Numbered from the stretch's first letter, positions 1 to 10,317 are shown. The stretch is DNA of 64,000 bases from Thermomonospora echinospora (GCF_900108175.1 NZ_FNVO01000011.1:186001-250000), one strand, 5' to 3'. Notes: generated by a model not told the origin, from the letters alone. A program made the numbers and translations.

Positions 1-1076
<1,076 letters not shown>

Positions 1077-1119
1077 TATCCGGCGGCGAGCGGTGGAACG
1101 GACCGGTAGCCTCGGGTCT

Positions 1120-2376
1120 GTGATTGACCTGCGAGCTCTTCGAGAGGATCCCGAGCGGCTGCGCGCCTCCCAGCGCGCCCGCGGCGAGGACGAGGCCGTC
1201 GTCGACCGGCTGATCGAACTGGACGGGCGGCGGCGGGCCGCGCTGTCGCGCTTCGAGCAGTTGCGGGCTGAGCAGAAGAGTTTCGGCAAGTCGGTCTCCA
1301 AGGCCAAGGGCGAGGAGCGCCAAGCCCTGTTGGAGCGGGCGAAGGAGCTGGCCCAGCAGGTCAAGGAGGCCGAGAGCGAGGCCGACCGGCTGGCCGAGGA
1401 GCTCGACGGGCTGCTGCGGACCGTCCCCAACATCATCGAGGACGGCGCGCCGGCCGGCGGCGAGCAGGACTTCGTGGTGCTGGAGCACGTCGGCGAGCCG
1501 CCGAGCTTCGACTTCGAGCCCCGCGACCACCTGGAGCTGGGCGAGCGGCTGGGCGCCATCGACACCGAACGCGGCGCCAAGGTCTCCGGGGCCCGCTTCT
1601 ACTACCTGACCGGGGTGGGCGCGCGGTTGCAGCTGGCCCTGCTCAGCCTGGCCATGGAGCAGGCGATCGAGGCGGGCTTCGTGCCGATGTACCCGCCGGT
1701 CCTGGTCAAGCCGGAGGCGATGGAGGGCACCGGCTTCCTCGGCGCGCACGCCGCGGAGGTCTACCGGCTGCCCGACGACGACCTCTACCTGGTGGGCACC
1801 TCCGAGGTCCCCCTCGCCGCCTACCACATGAACGAGATCATCGACGAGCTGCCCAGGCGCTACGCGGCCTGGTCGTCCTGCTTCCGCCGGGAGGCCGGCT
1901 CCTACGGCAAGGACACCCGCGGCATCATCCGCGTCCACCAGTTCGACAAGGTCGAGATGTTCTCCTACTGCGCCCCCGAGGAGGCGCACGCCGAACATCT
2001 GCGGCTGCTCGACTGGGAGAAGCAGATGCTCGCCAAGGTCGAGGTGCCGTACCGGGTGATCGACGTGGCGGCGGGCGACCTGGGCGCCAGCGCGGCCCGC
2101 AAGTACGACTGCGAGGCCTGGGTGCCGACGCAGCACGCCTACCGCGAGGTCACCTCGACGTCCAACTGCACCGATTTCCAGGCCCGCCGCCTGGCGGTCC
2201 GCCACCGCGACGAGAGCGGCAAGGCGCGCCCGGTGGCCACCCTGAACGGCACGCTGGCCACCACCCGCTGGATCGTCGCGATCCTGGAGAACCACCAGCA
2301 GCCCGACGGCTCGGTCCGCGTCCCCAAGGCCCTCCAGCGCCACCTCGGCCTGGAGGTCCTCGAACCCATCCGCTGA
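1120..2376 (+). CDS. serS: Seryl-tRNA synthetase
   Basis: Cytoplasmic class II aminoacyl-tRNA synthetase that charges tRNA-Ser (and tRNA-Sec where present) with serine. The 418-residue product starts [15 protein letters not shown], the usual SerRS N-terminus, which is why the GTG at 1120 is preferred over upstream in-frame starts. Residues about 28-100 form the long antiparallel coiled-coil arm that contacts the tRNA variable arm. Motif 2 ([14 protein letters not shown], near 256) and motif 3 ([11 protein letters not shown], near 374) are intact. Length is normal. A strong hairpin terminator follows the stop. A tRNA-Ser lies 5.5 kb downstream. Confidence 0.97.
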   Translation: MIDLRALREDPERLRASQRARGEDEAVVDRLIELDGRRRAALSRFEQLRAEQKSFGKSVSKAKGEERQALLERAKELAQQVKEAESEADRLAEELDGLLRTVPNIIEDGAPAGGEQDFVVLEHVGEPPSFDFEPRDHLELGERLGAIDTERGAKVSGARFYYLTGVGARLQLALLSLAMEQAIEAGFVPMYPPVLVKPEAMEGTGFLGAHAAEVYRLPDDDLYLVGTSEVPLAAYHMNEIIDELPRRYAAWSSCFRREAGSYGKDTRGIIRVHQFDKVEMFSYCAPEEAHAEHLRLLDWEKQMLAKVEVPYRVIDVAAGDLGASAARKYDCEAWVPTQHAYREVTSTSNCTDFQARRLAVRHRDESGKARPVATLNGTLATTRWIVAILENHQQPDGSVRVPKALQRHLGLEVLEPIR

Positions 2377-2391
2377 CCCACCGCCCACCCG

Positions 2392-2422
2392 ACGCCGGGC
2401 CCCGGACTTCGGGGCCCGGCGT
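2392..2422 (+). terminator. Intrinsic-type terminator after serS
   Basis: A perfect 13-bp GC-rich stem (2392-2404 with 2410-2422) and a 5-nt loop begin 16 nt after the serS stop. There is no long T-tract, which is normal for actinomycete hairpin terminators. Confidence 0.8.
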
Positions 2423-2761
2423 TGCGCCGTCCGGTGGAAGAGCAGCCGGACGCGGGGCATCCCAAGACCGCATCCCCCGAGACCGGGCCAGGGCACTTGG
2501 GACAGGGAAGAGGCATCCGGCCGGCGTTCCGCTGGGCTGTGTCCGTTTGATGCGTCGGCCGGCAGTGTGCCCGCTTGCCGCGTCCGTGAGGTTCCGGTGT
2601 ACGTCGCCGGACGTCGTGCCGGTGCCGGGGCGGAGAAGGCTGACCGGCGTTCTGGGGAGCGATCACGGCGATTAAGGTGGTTTGGCGCCAGATGCGGCGG
2701 TCCGTTGGACGGGGCGACGGAGGGAGCGGGATGGTCGACGTGGGGCGATGCTGGAGGGGTT
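2423..2761. other. Gene-free spacer between serS and the HAD hydrolase
   Basis: This stretch holds no frame with convincing coding character. Long frames exist on both strands but none shows a recognisable domain, and they overlap genes in other frames. The only supported element is the GGAGGGG ribosome binding site at 2753-2759, which sets the GTG start at 2762. Confidence 0.5.
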
Positions 2762-3604
2762 GTGGCTGAGCCGATCCCCGCCGAGGGCCGGGCGCCGCTG
2801 CTGGTCGCCACCGATCTGGACGGGACCGTCGTACGGTCCGACGGCACGATCTCGGCGCGTACCGTCGCGGCGCTGGCCCGGGTGGAGCAGGCCGGTGCCA
2901 CGCTGGTCATGGTCACCGGGCGGCCGCCACGCTGGATGCGGGACATCGCCACCGCCGTCGACCACCACGGCATCGCCATCTGCGCCAACGGGGCGGTGCT
3001 GTACGACCTGCACACCGAGACCGTGCTCCGCACCCGGCTGATCGAGGCCGAGGTGATCGCCGAGGCGGTGGAACGGCTGCGCACGGCCGTCCCGGAGCTG
3101 CGCTTCGCCGTCGAGTACGCCGACGGGTTCGTCTTCGAGGCCCGCTACAACCTCGGCCGCTGGGACGCCGAGGCGCTGGGCGGCCGTCCGGTGGACGGAC
3201 GGACGCTGGTCAGCCGGGGCGGCACCAAGCTGCTGGCGTTCCATCCCAGCGCCGACCCCGACCGGCTGGCCGAGCAGGTGCACACCTCCGTGGGGGACCT
3301 GGTCACCGTGACCCACTCGTCCGGCCGGGGCCTGATGGAGATGAGCGCGCAGGGCGTCACCAAGGCCAGCGCCCTGGCGGAGCTGTGCGCCGAGCGGGGA
3401 GTGGCCGCCGCCGACGTGGTCGCCTTCGGCGACATGCCCAACGACCTGCCGATGCTCACCTGGGCCGGCACCTCGTACGGTGTCGCCAACGGGCACCCCG
3501 ACGTCCTGTCGGCCGTCACCCACACCATCGCCCGCAACGACGACGACGGCGTCGCCCAGACCCTCGAACGCCTCTTCCCCGCCTCCGACATCGCCACCCG
3601 GTAG
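2762..3604 (+). CDS. Cof-type HAD family phosphatase
   Basis: A 280-residue haloacid-dehalogenase-superfamily hydrolase of the Cof/YidA (type IIB cap) group, which dephosphorylates small phosphorylated metabolites in the cytoplasm. Motif I is DLDGT with nucleophile Asp18 and general acid Asp20, motif II is MVTGRPP, and motif IV is GDMPND near residue 222, preceded by the Lys of the GVTKASAL stretch. The start is GTG 2762 behind GGAGGGG at 2753-2759; frames open further upstream have no homology-like sequence. The substrate cannot be told from sequence. A hairpin terminator overlaps the stop codon. Confidence 0.85.
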   Translation: MAEPIPAEGRAPLLVATDLDGTVVRSDGTISARTVAALARVEQAGATLVMVTGRPPRWMRDIATAVDHHGIAICANGAVLYDLHTETVLRTRLIEAEVIAEAVERLRTAVPELRFAVEYADGFVFEARYNLGRWDAEALGGRPVDGRTLVSRGGTKLLAFHPSADPDRLAEQVHTSVGDLVTVTHSSGRGLMEMSAQGVTKASALAELCAERGVAAADVVAFGDMPNDLPMLTWAGTSYGVANGHPDVLSAVTHTIARNDDDGVAQTLERLFPASDIATR

Positions 3605-3632
3605 GCCGCCCTGATCACCGGGTGGCCTACCG
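3599..3632 (+). terminator. Terminator overlapping the HAD phosphatase stop codon
   Basis: CGGTAGGCC (3599-3607) pairs perfectly with GGCCTACCG (3624-3632); the left arm includes the TAG stop. The remainder of the spacer up to 3914 shows no gene. Confidence 0.7.
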
Positions 3633-3914
3633 TCGATCACGACGGCACCTCCGCCGTACCCCGGCACGAGCCACCGCCCGCCGACCACAGCCGCTGCGTA
3701 TGAGCGCACACCGCGGGACATCAGGCCGCACGTTGGGATACGGCGTCGCACCGATCACGGAGCCCATTCCCACCTGGCTGGTGGGCCCTGCGTGGCCGGC
3801 GCCGGAACACCTAGGCTGCGGCCGTAAAAGCGACCGGATCCGCAGGCCACGATGTCGGCATGGGGCTGCATACGGACAGCCGGCGCCGCGTGTCGGTGCG
3901 GGGGCGGGGGTCGG

Positions 3915-4472
3915 TCAGAGGTAGGGGCCGGAGGTGTGGCCGGGGTGCTTGGGCTGGTCGTCCTCGCCGCGGCCCGGGGTCATGCCGGGGGGCAGGACGC
4001 CGGCCGGCAGGGCCCGGCGCATCTGTTCGAGCTGGGCGCGGGCGGCCATCTGCTGGGCGAACAGGGTGGTCTGGATGCCGTGGAACAGGCCCTCCAGCCA
4101 GCCGACCAGCTGGGCCTGGGCGATCCGCAGCTCGGCCTCGCTGGGCACCGAGCCCTCGGCGAACGGCAGTGACAGGCGTTCCAGCTCCTCGGTCAGCTCG
4201 GGGGCGAGCCCGTCCTCCAGCTCTTTGATCGAGGAGGCGTGGATCTCCTTGAGCCGGGCCCGGCTGGCCTCGTCCAGCGGCGCGGCCTTGACCTCCTCCA
4301 GCAGCTGCCGGATCATCCCGCCGATCCGCATGACCTTGGCGGGCTGCTCGACCATCTCGGTGATGGGACGCTCGTCGCCCTCGGAGTCGCCGCCCTCCAC
4401 CGTCATGCCGTTCGGGCCGACCACGAGGATCTGAGGGTTCTGCTCTGGCTCGTTGCTTCGGGGCTCGTTCAT
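3915..4472 (-). CDS. bpa: Bacterial proteasome activator Bpa/PafE
   Basis: ATP-independent activator of the actinobacterial 20S proteasome; family members form a dodecameric ring that docks on the core particle and feeds unfolded proteins such as HspR. The 185-residue protein has a disordered acidic N-terminus, a central helical bundle (about residues 40-155, with MVEQPAKVMRIGGMIRQLLE) and a flexible tail ending GPYL. The mycobacterial protein ends GQYL, and this C-terminal motif inserts into proteasome alpha-ring pockets. The ATG at 4472 has GGGAGG just upstream. Its presence implies a prcBA proteasome elsewhere in the genome. Confidence 0.9.
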   Translation of the reverse strand: MNEPRSNEPEQNPQILVVGPNGMTVEGGDSEGDERPITEMVEQPAKVMRIGGMIRQLLEEVKAAPLDEASRARLKEIHASSIKELEDGLAPELTEELERLSLPFAEGSVPSEAELRIAQAQLVGWLEGLFHGIQTTLFAQQMAARAQLEQMRRALPAGVLPPGMTPGRGEDDQPKHPGHTSGPYL

Positions 4473-4533
4473 AATGCCTCCCATTTTCCCCCAACGCTTA
4501 CCGTGCGGGTGCCCCGGCTGCAAACCGGGGGCT

Positions 4534-5505
4534 TCAGCCCGAGGCGGCCGGCACGGACAGCACGATCTTGCCGATATGGCCGCTCTCCTCCAGGACGCGG
4601 TGGGCCCAGGCCGCCTCGGTGATCGGCAGGACGCGGTCGACGATCGGTGCGACGCGGCCCTCCTCGATCAGTGGCCAGACGTGCTCGCGCACCGCCGACA
4701 CGATCGCGGCCTTCTCCGCCAGGGGCCGTGCCCGTAGGGAGGTCGCGTGGACGGCGGCCCGCTTGCGCAGCAGCGCGTTCAGGTCCAGCTCGGCCCGCGT
4801 GCCTCCCTGGAGGCCGATCACCACGAGCCGGCCGCCGGCGTTCAACGCCTCCACATTACGCGCCAGGTACGCGGCGCCCATGTTGTCGAGGATCACGTCG
4901 AACGGCCCGGCGGCGACGAAGTCCTCCTCGCGGTAGTTGACGGTCACGTCCGCGCCCAGCTCCCGGCAGCGCGCGGCCTTCTCCGGGCTGCCCACGGTGC
5001 ACGCGACCCGGGCCCCGTGGGCGTGCGCGAGCTGGATCGCCATGGTGCCGATGCCGCTGGCACCGCCGTGCACGAGGAACGACTCGCCGGGGGCCAGACG
5101 CGCCAGCGTGAACACGTTCGACCAGACCGTGCAGGCGACCTCGGGCAGCGCCGCCGCCTCCGCCAGGCCGAGCCCCCGGGGAACGGGCAGGAGCTGCCCG
5201 GCGGGCACTGCCACCCGTTCGGCGTAGCCGCCGCCCGCCAGCAGGGCGCAGACCTCGTCACCGATCTGCCAGCCCGTCACGCCCTCGCCGATCTCGGCGA
5301 TCCGGCCGGACGCCTCCAGCCCGGGGTACGGGGGCGCACCGGGGGGCGGGGGGTAGAAGCCGCGCCGCTGCATCACGTCGGCCCGGTTGACCGCCGTGGC
5401 GGCCACCTCGATGACGACTTCCCCGGGCGCGGGCGCCGGGTCGGGCACCTCGGTCCATTCCAGGACGTCGGGCTCACCGGGTTCCCGAATAACGATCGCA
5501 TGCAT
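4534..5505 (-). CDS. Zinc-independent quinone oxidoreductase (MDR superfamily)
   Basis: A 323-residue NADPH:quinone oxidoreductase-like member of the medium-chain dehydrogenase/reductase superfamily. It has the GroES-like N-terminal domain with the NRADVMQRRGFYPPP signature (40-54) and a Rossmann domain with HGGASGIG (146-153). Structural and catalytic zinc ligands are missing, as expected for the QOR/PIG3 group. The start at ATG 5505 is followed directly by the conserved N-terminal strand. There is no clear Shine-Dalgarno; a TAGCGT box 7 nt upstream of the ATG suggests a leaderless transcript, which is an inference. It is transcribed away from the EspI-like gene. Confidence 0.88.
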   Translation of the reverse strand: MHAIVIREPGEPDVLEWTEVPDPAPAPGEVVIEVAATAVNRADVMQRRGFYPPPPGAPPYPGLEASGRIAEIGEGVTGWQIGDEVCALLAGGGYAERVAVPAGQLLPVPRGLGLAEAAALPEVACTVWSNVFTLARLAPGESFLVHGGASGIGTMAIQLAHAHGARVACTVGSPEKAARCRELGADVTVNYREEDFVAAGPFDVILDNMGAAYLARNVEALNAGGRLVVIGLQGGTRAELDLNALLRKRAAVHATSLRARPLAEKAAIVSAVREHVWPLIEEGRVAPIVDRVLPITEAAWAHRVLEESGHIGKIVLSVPAASG

Positions 5506-5701
5506 ACAGATCACGCTATCGGGGCCTGGGGCGGCCGCCGAAGCGGAAGGCGGGGTCTCGGGGAGGTGACGGGACGACAACATCGCCTCGGAACAGTGTT
5601 TTCAGGCGACGTCGCGGTATTGGAGGGAGTACACGTTGCCTTAGGCTGCTGAAGACCTGTTCTTGACAGACCGCTCGGGGACAAGTCCGGAGGGAGAACC
5701 G

Positions 5702-7834
5702 GTGGCGAAAAACGATCAGGACCGTCGTTCCCTCGAGGAGCGACTGGCCTCTCTGGACGCCATGAGCAGGGAACGCGGCGACTCCGAATCCCCGGAGCAG
5801 GGCTCCGCGCCACCGCCCGACGCCCCGCCGGCGGCCCAGACCCCGGACTACCCCGCCGACCCCTGGCCCGCGACCCCGCCGCCGTTCCCGGGGCAGGGAC
5901 CGGCGCCGGGGCCGATGGGCTATGCGCCGCCCCCGCCTGCGGAGGCGTTCCCCCAGTACGGTGGCGGTCCTGTGCCCCAGCCGCCGGGCAACGGGCAGCA
6001 GCCGCCTCCGCTGGATCCGCTGCCCGAGTACGGAGCGGGGCCGCAGACGCTCCCGGAAGAGCACCGGCCCGACCCGCCCGCCTATGCGGAGGCGCCACCG
6101 GCGGAGTTTCCACAGCCTGAGCCCGGTTGGCCGCAGGGCGGCGCACCGGGCTCGCCCGACTTCCAGAGCCCGCCGCCGCAGGATCAGCCGTTGCAGGGCG
6201 AGGTGCTCCCAGGCCGGCCGTCGCAGGACGAGCCGCCCCAGGGGCAGCCGCCGCAGGGCGAGCCGGGCTTGGCGGGTCCGCCTCCGCCGCTGGGGCCGCC
6301 CGGTCTGGACGACCCTTCTCTCGGTGCACCCTCGTTCTATGGCCCGGTGGCTCCCGGCGTCCCCGCGCCGTATCCGCCAGGCCCAGGGCACGAAGGCCCG
6401 GCGCCTCAGGGTCCTCCGCCGGGGCCGTACGGTCCGGGGCTCCAGGGACCCGCCCCACAGGGGACGCCCGGTGCGCAGGGTCCGTACGGTCCGGGACCGG
6501 AGGGATTCGCCCCGCAAGGTCCGTACGCTCCGGAAGCTCAGGGGCCCGGTGCGCAGGGTCCGTACGGGCCAGGACCTGAGGGATCCGTTCCGCAGGGTCC
6601 ATACGGTCCGGGATTCGAGGGGTCCGCCCCGCAGGGTCCGTACGATCCGGGGTCTCAAGGATCCGTTCCGCAGGGTCCGTACGGATCGGGACCTCAAGGA
6701 TCCATGTCGCAAGGTCCGTACGGTCCGGGAGCGCAAGGACCCGGTGCGCAGGGTCCGTATGGGCCGGGATTCGAGGGGTCCGCCCCGCAGGGGACGCCCG
6801 GCGTGCCGGGGCCGTATGGGCCGGGGCCGCAGGGGCCGGTTCCACCGCAGGGGCCGCCGCTCGCGCCGCTGCCGCCCGTCCAGGAGGCGCCGCGGCCGGC
6901 CGTGCCGCAGACCGCCGACAGCCTCAGCGCCGAGACGCTGCTGCGCGGGCGCCGGAACGCTCCCACCGGCGGCTGGCGCAAGATGCTCTACAAGGCCACC
7001 GGCGGTGCGATCCACCCCGGCGAGTCCCCCGCCGAGCTGCGCCGCCGCGAGCTCGTCGCGCGGGCCAGCACCCCCGTGGCCGGCGGTCACCACCGGGTCG
7101 CGGTGATGTCCCTCAAGGGCGGCGTCGGCAAGACCACCACCACGGTCGGGCTCGGGGCCACGCTGGCGTCGCTGCGCGGCGACCGGGTGATCGCGGTGGA
7201 CGCCAACCCCGACCGCGGCACGCTGTCGGACAAGGTGCGGCTGGAGACCGCCGCGACCGTACGGGACCTGCTGAACGAGCGCGACCAGATCCAGCGGTAC
7301 GCCGACGTGCGCGCGTTCACCTCGCAGGCCACGTCCCGGCTGGAGGTGCTGGCCTCCGACCGCGACCCGGCGGTCAGCGAGGCGTTCAGCGCCGACGACT
7401 ACCGCGCGGTCGCCGAGGTGCTGGAGCACTTCTACTCGATCTGCCTCACCGACTGTGGCACCGGGCTGCTGCACTCGGCGATGGCCGGGGTGCTGAGCCT
7501 GGCCAACCAGCTGGTGCTGGTCAGCTCGCCCTCGGTGGACGGCGCCCGCTCGGCCAGCGCCACCCTGGACTGGCTGGAGGCCCACGACCACGGCGACCTG
7601 GTGCGCAACGGCGTGGTGGTGCTGTCGATGGTGCGCGCCCGCAGCAAGAGCACCGTCGACCTGGACCGGCTCCAGGCGCATTTCGAGAGCCGCTGCCGGG
7701 GCGTCGTGCGGATCCCCTACGACGACCACCTGGAGGAGGGCGCCGAGGTGGAGCTGGACCTGCTCTCCCCCGAGTGCCAGGACGCCTACCTGCAGCTCGC
7801 CGCCGTCGTCGGGGACGGCTTCGCCTGGCCATAG
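5702..7834 (+). CDS. EspI-like MinD/ParA-family ATPase with a long Pro/Gly/Gln repeat region
   Basis: A 710-residue protein. Residues about 35-400 are low-complexity and rich in Pro, Gly and Gln; between 240 and 376 they carry about a dozen imperfect QGPYGPG units. The C-terminal ~300 residues are a SIMIBI/MinD-type ATPase with deviant Walker A KGGVGKTT (472-479), the AVDANPDRGTLSD switch region and an LTDCGTG Walker B-like stretch. The junction GGWRKMLYKATGG resembles ESX-secretion-associated EspI (mycobacterial Rv3876). GTG 5702 has GGAGGGAG upstream. No esx, ecc or WXG100 gene is nearby, so its secretion partner lies elsewhere or it acts independently. Repeat length is likely to vary between strains. 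Confidence 0.8.
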   Translation: MAKNDQDRRSLEERLASLDAMSRERGDSESPEQGSAPPPDAPPAAQTPDYPADPWPATPPPFPGQGPAPGPMGYAPPPPAEAFPQYGGGPVPQPPGNGQQPPPLDPLPEYGAGPQTLPEEHRPDPPAYAEAPPAEFPQPEPGWPQGGAPGSPDFQSPPPQDQPLQGEVLPGRPSQDEPPQGQPPQGEPGLAGPPPPLGPPGLDDPSLGAPSFYGPVAPGVPAPYPPGPGHEGPAPQGPPPGPYGPGLQGPAPQGTPGAQGPYGPGPEGFAPQGPYAPEAQGPGAQGPYGPGPEGSVPQGPYGPGFEGSAPQGPYDPGSQGSVPQGPYGSGPQGSMSQGPYGPGAQGPGAQGPYGPGFEGSAPQGTPGVPGPYGPGPQGPVPPQGPPLAPLPPVQEAPRPAVPQTADSLSAETLLRGRRNAPTGGWRKMLYKATGGAIHPGESPAELRRRELVARASTPVAGGHHRVAVMSLKGGVGKTTTTVGLGATLASLRGDRVIAVDANPDRGTLSDKVRLETAATVRDLLNERDQIQRYADVRAFTSQATSRLEVLASDRDPAVSEAFSADDYRAVAEVLEHFYSICLTDCGTGLLHSAMAGVLSLANQLVLVSSPSVDGARSASATLDWLEAHDHGDLVRNGVVVLSMVRARSKSTVDLDRLQAHFESRCRGVVRIPYDDHLEEGAEVELDLLSPECQDAYLQLAAVVGDGFAWP
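6420..6830 (+). repeat. In-frame QGPYGPG-type tandem repeat inside the EspI-like gene
   Basis: About a dozen degenerate units of 27-36 bp, each with a core like CAGGGTCCGTACGGTCCGG, encode collagen-like Gln-Gly-Pro-Tyr-Gly-Pro-Gly blocks. All are multiples of 3 and keep the frame. Units are separated by short acidic or Ser-Val blocks. This is protein-level low complexity, not a CRISPR. Confidence 0.85.
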
Positions 7835-7917
7835 TTGGGACGAGCGGCCGCCAAGGGACGGGAAGGGCAGCGCGAACACGGCGCGGTCCCCGCTATCGTG
7901 GTGCTGCCGCTCGGCAC

Positions 7918-8006
7918 GGAGAGTTCGCATAGTGGACTAGTGCAGGCGCCTTGAAAGCGCCCAGGGCTGGGGACAGTCCTCGTGGGTTCGAATCCCACAC
8001 TCTCCG
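7918..8006 (+). tRNA. tRNA-Ser (anticodon UGA)
   Basis: The acceptor arm GGAGAGT (7918-7924) pairs with ACTCTCC (7999-8005), with G8006 as discriminator. The anticodon stem GGCGC/GCGCC encloses loop CTTGAAA with anticodon TGA at 7952-7954, reading UCA codons. The long variable arm (about 7963-7980) is diagnostic of a type II tRNA, and the T-arm contains GGTTCGAATCC. CCA is not encoded. No integrase or direct-repeat att site was seen next to it. Confidence 0.96.
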
Positions 8007-8083
8007 CTCACCACCGGGGCAGCGCGCCGGGGACAGAGTTTCCCGGCACGCTGCCCCGCGCTGTTTGACGGGGGCCGTGGAGG

Positions 8084-9514
8084 TCAGGGGGATGCGCTCA
8101 CCCCGAGGCGGACGGTCCCGTCATGGGCGGTGGCGGTCAGGGAGCGGCCGTCCGGGCTGAAGGTGACGGCGGTGACGGGGCCCCGGGCGGGGGAGAACGT
8201 GGTGAGGCGGCGGTGTCGTTCGATGTCCCACAGGGTCACCGTGCCGTCGTGGCCGCCTGAGGCGAGCGTTCGTCCGTCCGGGCTGAAAGCCACGGTGAGT
8301 ACTGCGTGCCCGTGTCCTGTCAGGGTGGCGAGCCGTCTGCGTTCGGCCGCGTCGAACAGCAGGATCGTGCCGTCCGCACCGGCGGTGGCCAGGGTGCGGC
8401 CGTCCGGGCTGAAAGCGACGGTGTTCGGCTTGCCGGGGACCTGCGGCAACACGGTGGACGGGGCGGATCCGATGACCGCGGCGTTCAGGTGCCTGGCCGG
8501 GCGGGCGGCATCGGCGCCGCCGGGCCCCTCCAGCCACAGTAACGTGCCCGTTCCCACCGCCAGCGCGATCGTCACCGCCGCCGCCGTGAGCACGCCTCGT
8601 CCGGTACGGGCGGGGAGCCGGAGGCCGGGGTGGGTGGGTTCGGTACGGATCTGCGTTGGCGGGAGCGCGGATCCGGGGTCATGCTCGGCCCCGGCGGGGA
8701 GGTCGATGATCTGCTGGAGCAGCACGACGGCCTGCGCGGCGGTGAGCCTGTCGGCGACGTCGTGGCGCATCAGGCCGGTGATGACGGGGGCCAGCCGCCC
8801 GGCATGGGCGGGCACGGGGGGCTCCCGGCTCAGGATGGCGTGGAAGGTCGCGTTGGCGTTGGCCCCGGGGTACGGCCGGTGCCCCTCCACCGCGTAGAAC
8901 AGCGTCGCGCCCAGGGACCACAGGTCGGACGCGGGGACGGCGGGCTCGCCACGGGCGCGTTCGGGCGCGGTGTAGGCGGGCGCCCCCATGACGAAGCCGG
9001 AGTGGGTGAGGACCGGGTCGCCCTCGATGGTGGCGATCCCGAAGTCGGTGAGGACGGCCCGGCGTTCGCCGATCAGCACGTTGCCGGGTTTGACGTCCCG
9101 GTGGACGACCCCGGCGGCGTGCGCGGCCTGGAGCGCGCCGAGGATCTCCAGGCCGACCTGGGCGGCGCGGCGGGGCGACAGCGGCCCGTCCCGCTTGACG
9201 ATGGCGTTGAGGGCACGGCCGTCGATCAGCTCCATGATGATCCAGGGGCAGCCGTCATGCTCGACCACGTCATAGACGGTGACCGCCCCGGGGTGCCCGA
9301 TCCGGGCCGCCGACCTGGCCTCCCGCAGGCCGCGCCGGTGGCGTTCGTCCCGCCGGTCCCCGCCCGGATAGGTGGGCGGGAACAGTTCCTTGGCGGCCAC
9401 GTTCCGGTGCAGCCGCTCGTCGCGGGCCCGCCAGACCACCCCGAAACCGCCCCGGCCGAGTTCTTCGGCAAGACGGTACTGCCCGGCGATCAGTGCACCT
9501 GGGCCGCTGGTCAT
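8084..9514 (-). CDS. Membrane Ser/Thr protein kinase with C-terminal WD40 repeats
   Basis: A 476-residue Hanks-type kinase. The cytoplasmic catalytic domain (about 13-275) has glycine loop GRGGFG (20-25), invariant Lys42 in AAKE, HRDVKPGN (138-145, catalytic Asp140) and DFG (157-159). One membrane helix lies near 305-326, followed outside the cell by three WD40-like repeats, each starting VAFSPDG or VTFSPDG and containing an LW/LF-D strand end. Three blades are too few for a closed propeller, so it may multimerise or be truncated. The ATG at 9514 is preferred because homology begins there; a perfect palindrome lies immediately upstream. The extracellular ligand and the phosphorylation targets are unknown. 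Confidence 0.88.
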   Translation of the reverse strand: MTSGPGALIAGQYRLAEELGRGGFGVVWRARDERLHRNVAAKELFPPTYPGGDRRDERHRRGLREARSAARIGHPGAVTVYDVVEHDGCPWIIMELIDGRALNAIVKRDGPLSPRRAAQVGLEILGALQAAHAAGVVHRDVKPGNVLIGERRAVLTDFGIATIEGDPVLTHSGFVMGAPAYTAPERARGEPAVPASDLWSLGATLFYAVEGHRPYPGANANATFHAILSREPPVPAHAGRLAPVITGLMRHDVADRLTAAQAVVLLQQIIDLPAGAEHDPGSALPPTQIRTEPTHPGLRLPARTGRGVLTAAAVTIALAVGTGTLLWLEGPGGADAARPARHLNAAVIGSAPSTVLPQVPGKPNTVAFSPDGRTLATAGADGTILLFDAAERRRLATLTGHGHAVLTVAFSPDGRTLASGGHDGTVTLWDIERHRRLTTFSPARGPVTAVTFSPDGRSLTATAHDGTVRLGVSASP

Positions 9515-9520
9515 GCCAGG

Positions 9521-9532
9521 AACATATATGTT
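9521..9532. promoter_or_regulatory. Perfect 12-bp AT-rich palindrome upstream of the WD40 kinase
   Basis: AACATATATGTT begins 7 bp before the kinase ATG in a region otherwise above 70% GC, between divergent genes. It could include the -10 element or be an operator; the sequence alone does not tell which. Confidence 0.4.
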
Positions 9533-9647
9533 GATTGAGCTGTGAAACATTACCTGCGGGAGCGTTTAACCGACCGCGGGTTCACGCGCCGGGCGGCGCC
9601 GGGAAATTCGATGGCCCACCCGGTGGCGGGCCGGTTAACGTGCGGAC

Positions 9648-10289
9648 ATGCCGAGCCTGTCGACCCTGGTCCTCTACGTGATCGCGGCCACCCTGGTGCT
9701 GGTCGCCCCCGGCCCCGCCGTTCTGTACGTGGTGTCCCAGGGCATCCGGCACGGCTCCCGCGCCGCCGTCACCGCCGTCCTCGGCGTGCACGCGGGCACC
9801 CTCGTGCAGGTGGCCGCCGCCGTGCTGGGCCTGTCGTGGCTGCTGCTGAACTCCTCCCTGGCGTTCATGGTCGTGAAGTACGTCGGCGCCGCGTACCTGA
9901 TCTACCTGGGTGTGAAGGCCCTGCTCAGCCGTACCAAGGCGATGGAGGACCCGGCGGCCGAGGCGAAGACGTCGCGGCGGCTGCTCGGCGAGGGCTTCCT
10001 GGTCAACCTGCTGAACCCGAAGCTCGCCCTGTTCTTCCTGGCCTTCCTGCCCCAGTTCGTGGACCCGTCCCGAGGCGCCCCCGCCCTCCAGATCACGGTG
10101 TTCGGCCTGATCTTCGTCCTGCTGGGCCTGTGCACCGACGGCGCGTACGCCCTGCTGGCCGGAGTGATCGGCCCCTGGCTGCGCGGCCGTTCCCGCGTGC
10201 TGCGCGGCGAACGCTACGTCGTCGGCACCACCTTCATCGGCCTCGGCCTGTTCGCCGCCCTCACCCCGTCCACCCAGCGCCACAACTGA
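9648..10289 (+). CDS. LysE/RhtB-family amino-acid exporter
   Basis: A 213-residue inner-membrane protein with about six hydrophobic segments, matching the size and layout of LysE/RhtB efflux carriers that export amino acids or homoserine lactones. Diagnostic stretches are APGPAVLYVVSQG near the first helix and NPKLALFFLAFLPQFV at the end of the cytoplasmic loop. The substrate cannot be predicted. It sits alone between the divergent kinase and the converging response regulator, with no regulator of the LysG type next to it. Confidence 0.88.
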   Translation: MPSLSTLVLYVIAATLVLVAPGPAVLYVVSQGIRHGSRAAVTAVLGVHAGTLVQVAAAVLGLSWLLLNSSLAFMVVKYVGAAYLIYLGVKALLSRTKAMEDPAAEAKTSRRLLGEGFLVNLLNPKLALFFLAFLPQFVDPSRGAPALQITVFGLIFVLLGLCTDGAYALLAGVIGPWLRGRSRVLRGERYVVGTTFIGLGLFAALTPSTQRHN

Positions 10290-10317
10290 GCTTCGGCCGC
10301 GGGGTGTATCGCCTGGG

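Noticed and set aside
6420-6830. CRISPR-like array
   Set aside because: Units are in-frame, variable in length, without unique spacers, and encode a collagen-like protein segment.
5516-7930. Arg/Leu-rich repeat protein antisense to the EspI-like gene
   Set aside because: It is a mirror of the QGPYGPG repeats and has no ribosome binding site or homology.
7918-8006. tRNA-Ser as attachment site of an integrated element
   Set aside because: No integrase, excisionase or direct repeat of the tRNA 3' end is present within several kilobases.
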